The position numbers and the translations under genes are program-made. A stretch of DNA of 64,000 nucleotides from Varroa destructor (Eukaryota; Arthropoda; Arachnida; Mesostigmata; Varroidae): assembly GCF_002443255.2 (NCBI RefSeq), contig NW_019211454.1:1811936-1875935 (forward strand), given 5' to 3'. Positions 53,001-64,000 of the stretch are shown piece after piece (the stretch's first letter is position 1; every line of letters begins with the position of its first letter). The notes beneath the pieces are model-generated. The model was not told where the DNA came from and did not search any database. It was given only the letters and a program-made list of their open reading frames with translations.

Positions 53001-55368
53001 TGGGAACCGTATCAGCTAGTAGGACATAACGGTGTGGCAGTTTTCGGCCAGCAGCTGGTGTAAAGATTTCCTCCCAATAGATAAAGAACATCGCATGAAA
53101 AGAACAGAACATTAGGCTGGATAGATATATAAATATATACAAACCAACAAGACGTACGTACATACATATACGTTTAGGTTAGTATACCCAGATTTAAGGT
53201 AATACACATAAATCGCTGCGTATCTTCTGGTCGTCTAGCCGTCACTGAGATCCACACATAGCAAGTGTATACAAAACCACTATACCGGAAACAAAACAAG
53301 GCCTTCCGGCAATTGCAGAAAGCCAGCGTTGCAACCAATGATTGTGTGGTTCGGAGAATAAAGTCTGTATACGCAATTACTATACGTGGAAAATTACATG
53401 AAGAGGGACTGCATATTTATATGGAAAATACAGACGAAAAAAAGTTGTCTTATTTTAACCTCGTTTTAAACTTACTATACGTGTCCCTTCAAGACAGACC
53501 TATAAGCTTATACCCTTCCAATAATCTTCAATGTAGCTATTGCTTTTTCTACATTTGTTCGCTGTTTTCCTATTATGAATACTATTTGTTAAAACACGAG
53601 GCTAAAAGTAGCTTATTTGTGTCAGTATCTAACAAATATTTATTCTTTGCTGACGTGGCCTGAGAACACACAGGAAACGACATAAATCATCATATTACCC
53701 CTTGGTAGGAAATTGGGTAGCATGCATTCCGCTGGACTCCAGCTTTATAGTTACCCACTGACATATACAGATTGAGATTGTATTACAATTAAAGAGTTAA
53801 GTTACATTATCATATCGTACTATTTAAGAACTTGGAGATAAGTTTGAGTTAGAATATGCGATCATATCCATCGATCAATGATAAGATCGAGATCGATACT
53901 GAGCCTCATTGATTCGCTTAATTATCACCCTGCTTCGACCTTCAAGCATTCATGGACAACAGTTTGCCTAAACGGACTCGTACGATGTAGGTGGATGTTT
54001 GCACTGCTTTAGGTATGAACGAAGCCTGAAAATTTGCTATTCCATTTCAGCGTGGACAATAGTGCGATAGACGCAGCTCAGGCCGCATAACTGAACGATG
54101 ATGAACATTTAGTTTCGAAACGAGTCGTCTGCAACGCGCTTATGTATAAACACACCTGTAAATAACCGGATCGGATCGGTGAATCTGGCAGCCGCTAGTA
54201 ATGTACTGAATTTCTATCTATGAAGCTGTCGATATCTAGCTTTAAATAGGAATAGAAATTTAACATATAGACTAACTCTATACAGTTAAATGTTGTTGGA
54301 TGAACGGTTAGGAATCACTTGATTACACGGTGGATGCGCGTTTATAGTACAGAGGAGTGGAATAATTTATGCAAGGACCGGACATCATCAGAACGGACCG
54401 AGCCCATTAAATTGAACCTGGACCCTTCGGTAAAACTAATTCTAATTAAATAAGCCACAGAACATCAGTTAACCTCAAAATACCTATCTGTTCTAAGCAC
54501 ATGAGTAAAAGCTGCAACTTTCTCTTAAATTATCGTCGCTTGAAATATTGTTCAATTCACTTTTGACATATTCGCATTTACATGCAAGCGCACAACCTTC
54601 GAATACCGTTTTTCTCGTCCATCTTCATTTTTTTTTTATAACGCATCCCACCGAATCCGCTTGTTATTTACGGTATAAACTAGCAAAAAAACGCACGCGC
54701 ACACGTGTATACGAGTATTGTAACATCAGCAGTCATTATCGTCTTACGTGCAAGAAAAGAAAAATAGGAAAGGAAGTTTCTTCTGCTTGTGTGGTATTGT
54801 TTCAGTGACTCCTCAATCTTTATCTTCTATCTCTTGGCATCGGGTGGTCTCACAAATGTTCCTGCTACGTAACAACTCCTCTCTTCTCTCGACAAGTTAC
54901 TACGCCACAGGCCGCCGATCGGCTGCAGCCGAAATGAGGCGGGGTAAGGATTACCCGTGCAGAGGTGCGTCTCCATTTCGTCATGTCGTACATTCACTTT
55001 TTCTTTACGATCTGTCAGATTTCGGGAGAGCAGCTTCGAGAGATGGCTGTTCTGGGAGTTTTTTTCCCAACACAGACGGCCAGATAAGGAATACGGTAAA
55101 AATGCGACCACAGACTATTGACGGATAAGCGCCCAAACGAAGTGAACGTTCAGATTGTTTAAAATCTGAAAAAGGACAGGCCTGCCATCCGCGAACAAGG
55201 TCAACAATAGACGAGGGCCACTGCGGTATCGACTCAACGCTAATAAATAGTATCAGAAGGAGGCAAAAGGACGCCACGGTGAGCGACTGTAAACTCTAAC
55301 TGATTCTGACTAACTGTGTCTGTATAAAACTAAAGGACAAACCATGCTGCAGAGGTGGTGGGAGGGCA

Positions 55369-55371
<3 letters not shown>
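53001..55371. other. Non-genic stretch
   Basis: A 132-codon plus-strand frame at 53,265-53,663 is AT-rich and unrecognised. CGGATCGGATCGG occurs near 54,167. The part 54,800-55,020 is C/T-rich and GC-richer. No gene supported. Confidence 0.4.

Positions 55372-55408
<37 letters not shown>
55372..55408. repeat. (GA)18 microsatellite
   Basis: Thirty-seven bases of uninterrupted GA. In arthropods GAGAG repeats can bind GAGA-factor-type proteins, but here it may simply be a microsatellite. Confidence 0.95.
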
Positions 55409-55409
<1 letters not shown>

Positions 55410-55460
55410 AAAATGGAATAAGTAACAATGCGCTCTCCAAGTAGAAATATCTCGAAATAC

Positions 55461-55945
55461 CTAGCTACAACGCTTTGCGCTGCTTCTATTAATAGTGTTT
55501 ATATCTGGTGAAGAACAAGCAGGCTGACGAACAATTCGACCATCTACGAGGATATCAAATAAGGACGGTAGCGAAGTGGCATTGATTTTATGACGTAAGG
55601 TCTGCGGGGGCCCCACTACTTCTATTTGGCTAATGGCTTCGAACTGGAACATGCTAAGCTAGAACAGAAATGCGCGATAGAGACCCGGCTAACTAAGATG
55701 GCCGTGTGTTCAACTTTTTCGACAAGCTTTATGAGACGAAGGCGTACCCTGTCAACAGTTTTCAACAGGGAATTATAGTCAACGACTGAATTTAACGATC
55801 GCATCAATAACCTATGAGTAGCATCTTTCAAAGTTGTTGGCTTCATTCGGTATTTCCCCATAGTTCTAAAGGAATGACACTTCAAACGGTTTGTAGCGTT
55901 TTGTTGTATTTTGATTATCTTGCTCCCGTTAGTTACGACTGCCAA
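55461..55945 (-). other. Minus-strand coding-like fragment, two overlapping frames
   Basis: Two minus-strand frames overlap by about 30 bases: 107 codons at 55,945-55,622 and 63 codons at 55,652-55,461. The first is rich in Lys/Arg and Leu with a helical look (LLKTVDRVRLRLIKLVEKVE). The second contains FDILVDGRIVRQPA. The pattern could be the region before the reverse transcriptase of a decayed LINE split by a frameshift, but no catalytic motif is visible and neither frame matches a family I can name. Chance is quite possible. Confidence 0.1.
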
Positions 55946-57599
55946 AATACCCTCTATGAATTAAATGGCATATACATCTTATTTATACAATAGTTTGAAC
56001 CCTGTGGAAGCATGATATAAACTGAAAAGGGCCAGAAAAGCAGCCACACGATCGTGCAATGAAAAAGTTATATAATTATACTCCTCATAAGCGTGTAATC
56101 TCGTATTTAAAGGACCTCTGATGTATAATTTTGATAATCAACCTCGTGAAGTGCCAATAGCAACCTTCGGATCCCTCCGATCTGACCCGATTCTATTCAT
56201 GTTGTTCAGCGAGTGTGTAATGTATGATAAACTGCTATTTATTTGCGTTTGCAAAAATGTACTTCTTTCCAACTGCCGTATCGCTGTAAGGTGTTGCCAC
56301 GATACCTCAACAAGTATTGAAGAAAAATTAACTCCGCGTAATTGACATTTACCCGACGCTTATCGCTTGGATATAGAGTCGAGCGATGTGCTGTTGTTAA
56401 CTTGATTCATACCATGAGCTGACGTCAATATGCATTGTATTGATGACGCATAAATGCTATTTTTTGGAGCTATATCTCGTTCATTTATGTACGAGTCTTC
56501 TTTAAATATAAGCAGAAAAGAAGGATTTGTTCAATTCATTAGTTGAAAATAGCGGCCATTACCAACAATTTGATACATTCGAAGAGCTCATTTTTGACAC
56601 AGAATCTTCTTAGTTGCGTCGAAACGATGTAGAACTTGATGAGTTTATATGGATATGTTCTCTATTCCAGCTGCACACTTTTTATTTACCACATTGCACC
56701 GACTTGTTTGATTTTTGTCGCAAAATAGTTTTAACCAATGGTATCCAAACGACATTCTACTGCCGTAATTGTATGCGAAATTTTCGCTTATTCTATAAAT
56801 GTAAGTTCGACTTGATTTAACGTCTCACATAACCTAATACTTATCGATTTACCACAGAATAGTCTAAGTTCACAAAAATTTAACTGCTGTTGTCTAGAAT
56901 GGATTTTATTCTATAAGAGTTGTTCCCGCTGGCAGTCTCAGTTTAAATCCGCCCGTGAGGCCCAGTTTCATAGATATCATCATCTCACTACTGCCACGAA
57001 ACTACCTTCCATCGAGGGTCAATTCAAGCACGAAACGATCATGAAATCTTGAAGTGTGTAGTAAGTAACAACAAACGTCCATTGTTACTATGAAATATTT
57101 AAAAAAAAACGAATAAGGCAAACCTTTGAGTCCAATTAGCGGTTGTTTATTAACAACTGTGTCCGAATGTATATGCGCAAAAGGAGTCTATAGGAGCATC
57201 CTCTTTTTGGAAAAAAGATATCTTTTTGATCGTGGTTCGAGTCAGACGATGTTGACAGAAAACAAAAACTCCACATGCTTAAAGCATTAATAGAGTACAC
57301 CCTTAAAGACACTAATTTTAAAACAAAATATTGCTCTTACTCAATAGAGTATATAAGTTACCTATGTCTATTACAGCTTGTTCCCAAAACGCTACGTCAA
57401 TTGCATACTTTCGGCCACGTATATCGACTGTGAAAACTACTCTGGCCTACGTTTCGCTCTAACTACAGCGAATAACTTCTTATCTGGAAAAAATTCGTTC
57501 ATTTTCGCTTATGCTGGCCACCCTAAGGACAGCCAAAATACTATTGTGTCACGTTAATACGAGTCTCGCCACTAGAAAAGATTTAAAGGCTACGACATA
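55946..57599. other. Non-genic AT-rich stretch
   Basis: No gene, RNA or notable repeat recognised. GGTTCGAGTC at 57,235 was tested as a tRNA T-arm and rejected. Confidence 0.45.
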
Positions 57600-58790
57600 C
57601 ATGCACACACATGTCGGCGAGAGCACTTCGTTTCGCAACAATCTCAAAGAGCATTCAAGCAGCAGCGTTAGTGGAGTCTGAAGTTGGCTTTTTTTGCGCT
57701 AATCCCATCTTTACGACTTACGTTAGTTGCAACGTAATAGACTTTCCCGTATCTCCTGACCGAAGAAATTACGAAATGAGTCCTAAATGACAGCCGGACA
57801 CTGTGTACTCTTGCTTTTGTCTAGTCGACCACTAGCAAAATTTGGTTTGTAAGAGAACCTGTCTAATCTCCCGCTTGTACGCCGACGGAGTGTGCAACCT
57901 CAGGAGAAGAAGGAGGACTTCAAGAAGTGCTGGAGTTACCTCGAGTACCCTAAAACCCTCTCTTTCTCTCTAGCAACCCCTACGCCCCCGTCCACCTAGC
58001 GGCTAGCACAACGGTAGGATCTAAATAAGGCCGGTCGCCTTCGAAACGTCGCCACGCAGATGTAACTTGGCAGCATTGGAGCTAAACAAGAGTCGGCTAC
58101 GCACAGATTTACTTTGCAGGTGGATTACTGGAGTTTAAGACGCGGTCCAACCTAGCGAAACCGCCTGCTTGTTGCGGTCCCATGAGAGGAAATCCCTTGA
58201 TTTCTCTGTAGCATCTGCCTGCTAGACCCGATTCTGCAGCCTGTGAACCGTAAACTGTCTCTGAACTACTTTCATGATCAACTTCACTACCTTTTACCTA
58301 AGTCCTGTATCTAAACTACCAACTCCAGGGTTGTCATTTACTGCTCGGTGCTTCAGTCAACAAACACCAAAACAAACGACACATTCACGTTCTCTTCCTT
58401 TTCTGAAGCTATGGCCAGCGTAGAAAGACTCACTTGGACCTTACTATCTTAGACGGGTGCGATTTACAATGTTCGACAAACCCAAGAGATGGCTGCTGTC
58501 TCCAAACTTCCCAGTCTGTTCTATATATACTGATTCTCTCTTAGGGGACTTACGGACAAACAAAACGAGGCGGCGATATAATTATTTGGGGACTTGGCAA
58601 GTGACATTCATGACTGGCATTTCTTTCCCTATCACTTTCTCTCTTTACAGTGTCGTTTGGCTGCAGAACTGGGGGAGAGGTCTGTAGGGTATTTTTGGAC
58701 ATTTCCCGCGGGACTTCCAGTTCAGAAGCTGGCAATCTGCAAGATACAGCAAACAACGCACGGTGTTCTTCAATGGACTTGATAAGCGGA
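57600..58790. other. GC-richer stretch, unassigned
   Basis: From about 57,880 to 58,400 the plus strand is C-rich with a CTCTCTTTCTCTCT run near 57,957. Frames of 60 to 76 codons overlap on both strands at 58,457-58,865. None is recognised. Confidence 0.25.
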
Positions 58791-58952
58791 GTGGTGCACG
58801 CAATACTCTGTTATATAGGCAGCATGCACATAGTAGTATTGAAAACAGTTATGTTACGGCAATAGTTCTGTATGTGAACAGTCTATGTTAAAGGTAATTC
58901 AATGGCATTGATTTATACATGAAAAAATCCTTTCCTTTATATATCCCTTCCT

Positions 58953-58958
58953 TATATA

Positions 58959-58996
<38 letters not shown>
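58953..58996. repeat. Imperfect (TA)n microsatellite
   Basis: A TA tract of about 44 bases interrupted by one TT step. It is the same repeat type that flanks both assembly gaps. Confidence 0.95.
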
Positions 58997-58998
<2 letters not shown>

Positions 58999-60400
58999 TC
59001 AACAATAACCCCAAAATTTGTCCACAAAGACAACACCACCGTCGTGAGCTACCGGTTGAAAATATTTTGCTGGGATAGGCTATTTCGGAAGATTTATCTT
59101 CCTGCGGACTAAAACCCAATCTGCTACCACTATGACATAGTGATGTTATCTCTCAGGCATCGAAAATACTTTAGATAATTACTTTTGATTTGCTTTTTTT
59201 AAGTCCTTTTCTACCAACTCAGTAATTTCAGAAAGATCTCACTCAAAATTCTTACTTGAAAAAGATACCAGCCAATTGTGGAAGCGACTATGGCACACAA
59301 AGGTGGCTTGTATCAAAACAATTTTTTTTCATTTGGAACCAGTGTCTTCGAACTACATAGAGGCATTTAATCTTTCTCGAAGGTAACAACTGTTAAACAT
59401 ATTTTTCTTTTAATAGTAATTTTTTCACCAGCTTTCTCTGTTATTCCACACTCGATTAGATAGATACAGTATATACTGATTTACAGCGATGTATGTACGA
59501 TATTTGTTAGGGTTACCAACTATTAAGGACCCGATTTAGATCTTCTTTGCTTGAAGTAACCACCATCACCACTATCGATGCTGTAGCCTGTGCCTTTGTC
59601 AGTGAAGGAGAAAAAGATATTTTTTCCGCCCAATCAAATGCCTTCGTTTATTCTCCTGTTGCTTTGTTTGCCATATTTGGCGACCGTAGGTGGTTGATAC
59701 CATTTCATACCATAGAATCAGATTTACCTTTGAGTCGACGCCAAGAAGCTTTTCAGTTTCGTTCAGCATTAGTCCTTCCAAAAGTCACAACATTTTGCGT
59801 TCCATGTATTCATCAGTTGGGCTTTATCGTGGTCCCTTCTGCGGGATTCGTAGCTGACGGTCATCAGTGTAGCGCCCACTAGATAATCGCGGTAGGATAA
59901 GTAGTATTATGGTTGAGCTACCCACTATTGCTGGTTGAATGATTGCCTGGCTGCTGGCGCCTGCCTGCTGGTTGCAGCACACCTCATAGAGTTACGAGAG
60001 ACATTAGTTTTTATTATTAATATTTATGATTACGCCGCGCGGCTCACTAGCATTAAGCGCAGATGGTGGCCGCAATTGTGCGAACGAATAATGACTTATT
60101 AGGCGTGTTCCTTGAATCTCTTCTCCTGGTCCTCTACTGGGTCCAACAGACGACCCACCCTTATCGACCATGTTCCAACTTACCATTCGCCACGCGTATC
60201 CGAAAACTCCAACATTCTTCGTCGCCTTCAGTCGCCTTCCATCTCGCCTTAGCCAAAACTATTAGCAGTCGAACGCTATCCTCCGTCCGCCATCTTTTCT
60301 GACCCTCGCCGAGTTTCTCCAATAATTTAGTTGCTCTCTCTCTGTCTTAGTTACGTTTCGCTGTACTGATGTCGATGTGCATTTTACGAGCGATCGGTAT
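58997..60400. other. Mixed stretch with one 111-codon frame
   Basis: The first 500 bases are AT-rich. The frame 59,547-59,882 (111 codons) has balanced composition but matches nothing I know. TAGCGCCCACTAG at 59,870-59,882 is a CTCF-like word on the minus strand. The part 60,060-60,380 is C/T-rich. Confidence 0.3.
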
Positions 60401-60416
60401 TAGCTATACAGTGTCA

Positions 60417-60491
60417 ATGTTAACAAGTAAAGTAAACCTTCCATTTCAGATCAAGTGACAGACGACGACGATTATCATTTTAGGGTCTAGT
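60417..60491 (+). other. 3' splice site and possible short last exon
   Basis: TGTTAAC (branch-like), then CCTTCCATTTCAG ending at 60450. From 60453 a frame reads QVTDDDDYHFRV and stops at TAG 60489-60491. The acidic ending before a stop resembles a protein C-terminus. No partner exon and no family match; chance cannot be excluded. Confidence 0.15.
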
Positions 60492-61283
60492 TTATGTGGT
60501 ATAGGCACTCGCTCAGCCACAGTGCAGAAGGGCAAGTGGAAAAAACCCTTCCGTTTGTGCGGAAAATACCCTCGTTTTAAGTGTGTAAAAGATCGGCGCA
60601 AGTATGACAGGCGTATCTCCGGCGAAAATAGCTACGACCTTCAAACTGCGTAGTCTTCTGCAAAAGCGTAGCAGTGACCCTGAGGAAAATACATATCTCC
60701 GAGGAAGATCTTTTGGGGAAGGTGTCATAGCGTTCTTTCTCTCTCTCTCTCTTCTGTCGCGGTCTCAGATGAGTACAGATGGAGCCGCGTTTGGGCCAGT
60801 GAATGACGACATGTTGTCGTTTTAGGCGAGGCAGTGTATCTGAATTTGGCTCAAAGCGGCAGTAATTAAGTAACTGGAATTAGCGATGCTGGTGTTTCAA
60901 ACGTCTCCATCTCTTAATAGTATCGAACTATTGAGTACCGTACCGCAATGTGTGTTGTCTGTTTCCTTATCTAAAAGTGTTTAAGTACTTAGTTAGCCAT
61001 TGGAACTCGTGTGTTGCTTAAAAATGCTTTCTGTTGTTAAAATTTTCTTAGGAGATACTATCATGGCTCTGAGATAATTTCGATGTTCCGGGACTGAAGC
61101 AACGATTCACCACCAGGCATCCTTAGCAGAATATTAAGCTGAGTGTAATCTAGACAAATGGTTAGTTATTCAGTGATGATTCATTTATCATAAAGTCGAT
61201 AATTTATCGCCTAAGCTGAAGTCTCTACCAAATACGTGGACATTTTGGTAATGATTTTCGCTTGATTTATCATCCTACTATTA
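60492..61283. other. Non-genic stretch with a CT tract
   Basis: Contains a (CT)n run at about 60,737-60,753. The frame 60,604-60,825 (73 codons, begins with ATG and reads MTGVSPAKIATTFKLRSLLQ) is unrecognised and lies opposite another open frame. Confidence 0.35.
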
Positions 61284-61377
61284 ATGTACGCGTGCGCGCG
61301 TGTGCGTCTAAGCGCGTATGTGTGCCTGTACATGCGTGTGCATGCGTGCACATGTCTGTGTGTGTGTGTGTGTGTAT
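61284..61377. repeat. Alternating purine/pyrimidine tract (GC/GT/AC), Z-DNA-prone
   Basis: Perfect alternation over 61284-61307 (ACGCGTGCGCGCGTGTG core), then broken segments, then about 30 bases at 61326-61355 (TACATGCGTGTGCATGCGTG core), then a (TG)n run to 61377. Sequences of this kind favour left-handed DNA and are often mutable. Confidence 0.9.
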
Positions 61378-62609
61378 CTAAAGATTTGTTCACAGAGCGC
61401 AACAAGACTCCTGGGTACTACTACAAGTCTTTCAAGGTCGATACATTATTAAAACATCAAGTAAAAAAAAAACAAAAATATGACACGCAAAAGAACTACC
61501 ATTGATAATACGAAGCCCATAATCCATGTTCGAAATTTTCTTCGTGAAACTACGTATGTTGCCATTATTTAAATCCATGTTAGCCGAAGAAAAGTTTGCC
61601 ATTTAAAATATGATGATAGGTGTGATTTATGGCAGATACATATAATATTGGTTGACAATTTCGATGATTGATAATTATCTACGAATAAGAGAGGTAACTG
61701 CTTAGAGCAGTGCAGGAATAAAGACTGTATTGAAAAATGATTCAACACATACCTCTAAACAAATCGGCACTCCCTCAGCATGCACTACTGATTCAATATG
61801 GCAGTTATAATTCTCGCACGTTCCGAAATACACTTCATAGCCCATAACTCTATACACTTTTTGCCAAAATGTATTATTTAGCGCCTATAACTGTCGAAAT
61901 AATCACTAAGAATAGTATGAAAAGTATAGTTGATAATGAGAGAGATATATTCGCTCGGCTACTGTTAGGAAAATAAGTCAATGTCTTAACAAAAACCTCC
62001 TTCAAGCGCTATTCTTACAGCGGAACCTTTCGATTTATGTTCGGTCGGGTGCCACAAAAAAGTGTACCCTTTTTGCGGCGTTTAGTCGTAGGTTTTGGCC
62101 ATAAAATTTTGCCTTACTCAAACTAGTTTTGGGTACAAACGATTCAAATGTGTTTACGATAATGGCCTTTTCTGTTTTTGCTGTACGTGACAACGCTTTT
62201 TTCACTGTAGCTTGCGAATTATGTGCCAGCAAGCGCATTATGACCTATAAACCGCATGAGCAAACCTAAAGAACACGACCTAAGGACTGCACGAAGTATC
62301 TTCACATAACGTTAAATCTTAATCTAAAGCGACTAGTTTTTTATTCTGTAATATTAACATTTCATTATACAACCTTGTTTTTTTTGCATGTGAGAGCACA
62401 GACATTTGTGACGGAGACCCTGACAGATTAGAAAATTTGAGAAAAAATTTGTTAAACCTTATTATTTTGTGTCTGCTATCAAAACAGTTCAGTATTCAGT
62501 TCAAGGGTTTTCTTCTGGCAACTTGCGGCATTGGACATTCCCAAATTTCACTCAAAACTTCGGATGCTCACATAACACTATAGCTAGGATCTATATACAT
62601 ATATATATA
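61378..62609. other. Non-genic AT-rich stretch
   Basis: No gene recognised. Ends in CATATATATATA before the gap. Confidence 0.5.
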
Positions 62610-62709
62610 NNNNNNNNNNNNNNNNNNNNNNNNNNNNNNNNNNNNNNNNNNNNNNNNNNNNNNNNNNNNNNNNNNNNNNNNNNNNNNNNNNNNNNNNNNN
62701 NNNNNNNNN
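62610..62709. other. Assembly gap, 100 N
   Basis: Exactly 100 N, flanked by ATATATATA on the left and ATATAATAATT on the right. As with the first gap, a TA microsatellite of unknown length probably sits here. Confidence 0.98.
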
Positions 62710-64000
62710 ATATAATAATTAAGGCACCTACTTTGAAATGCAAATTAGATGGATGGTGGCTGATATCGCATCCCACCGAGTCGTCTGTCTGGATCGTTAT
62801 TGTCTGCTGACCATGTTGTAAATGCGAGCGCCATTGAAGGAGCGAACGAAGCGTTCAGCCATTCGCGCTTTGTACGATGACGAAAACGGCGCGTAATCTT
62901 GAAAAGATAGTCATCTCTATCGGCATACACAGACAACAAGACGACAACAGCCGATCGAGCCGCTGTTGAACGCAACTGCAGCAAAAAAGCAACGCAATTT
63001 CAAATCTTCACAAAAAGATTAACTTCACGACCATTTAGTTCTGCTCAAGAAGCTGTATTCAGTGGTAAACCGTATACAACAGGTTTATACTTAAGAATCC
63101 TTATTACACAGCCACTGGCACTGCCATCACCTAATAAACTTCATAAGAGAGATCTACAAATTCAAATAGATAAGGTAAAATGAAATAATTCTACTACGAC
63201 TGTTCTAATCACCGACAAATCTATAAAATTAGATAGAAAGAATGTTTTGTGTAATTCGATTTCTCGGCGAATGAATAACTATACTCTAGATCCGCATCTG
63301 TTTCGTATCTCGACGACAAACACGCGTATGGTGAATCTGAGAGCTTATTATAATACGTTTCAGTAACAAAGGTGCAATGTGATCTACTGCTAGTTTTTTT
63401 TATATACCCTACAAACAGTGCATTGCGCCTCTCCCTTTTTTTCTCTCCCTACCTAATAATACAAGGGCGGTGTATGGCCATAACATTTATGTGAAATAAT
63501 ATTTCATAGAAATTTCTCATAGAATAATTCACGTATCTTAGATGCGAGCTGCGCAAATGACAGCTTATAGGTTCTAGCAGATTCCTTTAACCGTATTACT
63601 ACTACGATACACGCACATGAGACCAAATTAGCTATTAATTTGTAGTATTTTGTAATTGTAAGTGTAAATTTGTAATAACTAATAATTAATATTAACACTA
63701 GACTGGCTCTAAAACTATGTAGCATTTGCTGGTCTAAAAATATCAAATTGACTATAAACGATAGCAAGATCTGGTGCATGAGGTCATGTTGTTTACTCTG
63801 TAATCAATCTAATAAGCCCATCGCAGGCAACCTACTAAGATCGAAACAAGATCATTTAGTTCATCCGTTCTTGACAAGCACATCCGTCCGAAAATACTTT
63901 ATTTCACACTAGGTAGACATACTATACAAACTCTAATGGCTTGTTACTAACCTTTTTGCCTGAAGCAAGGCAGAACAATATCTGTTAAATTACGAAGCTA
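62710..64000. other. Non-genic stretch to window end
   Basis: AT-rich apart from about 62,800-62,990. TGCCATCACCTAATAAAC near 63,120-63,140 shares ten bases with the mariner-like end at 17,071, probably by chance. No gene recognised. Confidence 0.45.

Noticed and set aside
53265..53663. 132-codon plus-strand frame
   Set aside because: AT-rich, no domain, no splice or promoter support; within chance length.
57235..57250. tRNA T-arm-like GGTTCGAGTC
   Set aside because: The bases on either side do not pair, and no acceptor stem, D-arm or anticodon arm fits around it.
59547..59882. 111-codon frame with balanced composition
   Set aside because: No recognisable domain and no splice support; several frames of this length are expected by chance.

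Overview
This is 64 kb of low-density eukaryotic DNA, roughly 60% A+T by eye, and I found no gene I can name. It has simple-sequence repeats, long homopolymers, two 100-N assembly gaps, splice-like signals without matching exons, and one decayed mariner transposon. A short TTAGG tract (about four units, the usual arthropod telomere unit) and the mariner relic fit an arthropod, possibly an insect or mite. That is inference; nothing in the window fixes the species.

Open frames look like chance. At this composition about 6% of random codons are stops, so six frames of 64 kb should give well over a hundred open runs of 60 codons or more and a handful above 110. The longest here is 149 codons and runs through a TA microsatellite. 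No long frame carries a domain I recognise. I see no tRNA, rRNA, CRISPR array, origin or bacterial-type operon. The window is best read as intergenic DNA or the inside of very long introns.

Layout. 1-13.5 kb: AT-rich and non-genic, with one possible small secreted peptide frame (3.36-3.60 kb). 13.5-14.9 kb: TTAGG tract, a hairpin, then a minus-strand mariner transposase relic. 15-19.6 kb: AT-rich, with a 35-base poly(A) and the first gap. 19.6-20.4 kb: pyrimidine-rich, GC-richer island ending in a good 5' splice site. 20.4-29.5 kb: non-genic. 29.56-30.9 kb: purine-rich, GC-richer island. 31-38.5 kb: non-genic. 38.5-39.2 kb: third island, with a CTCF-like site. 39.2-52.2 kb: AT-rich with a perfect hairpin, several microsatellites and one textbook 3' splice site. 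52.2-53 kb and 57.6-60.9 kb: more GC-richer islands, separated by AT-rich DNA with a GA tract. 61-64 kb: a long alternating purine/pyrimidine (Z-DNA-prone) tract and the second gap.

No set of genes here can be said to work together. The best-supported biology is the transposon relic. The islands are where promoters or 5' exons of real genes should be sought with transcript data. I found no convincing evidence of a new biological system.
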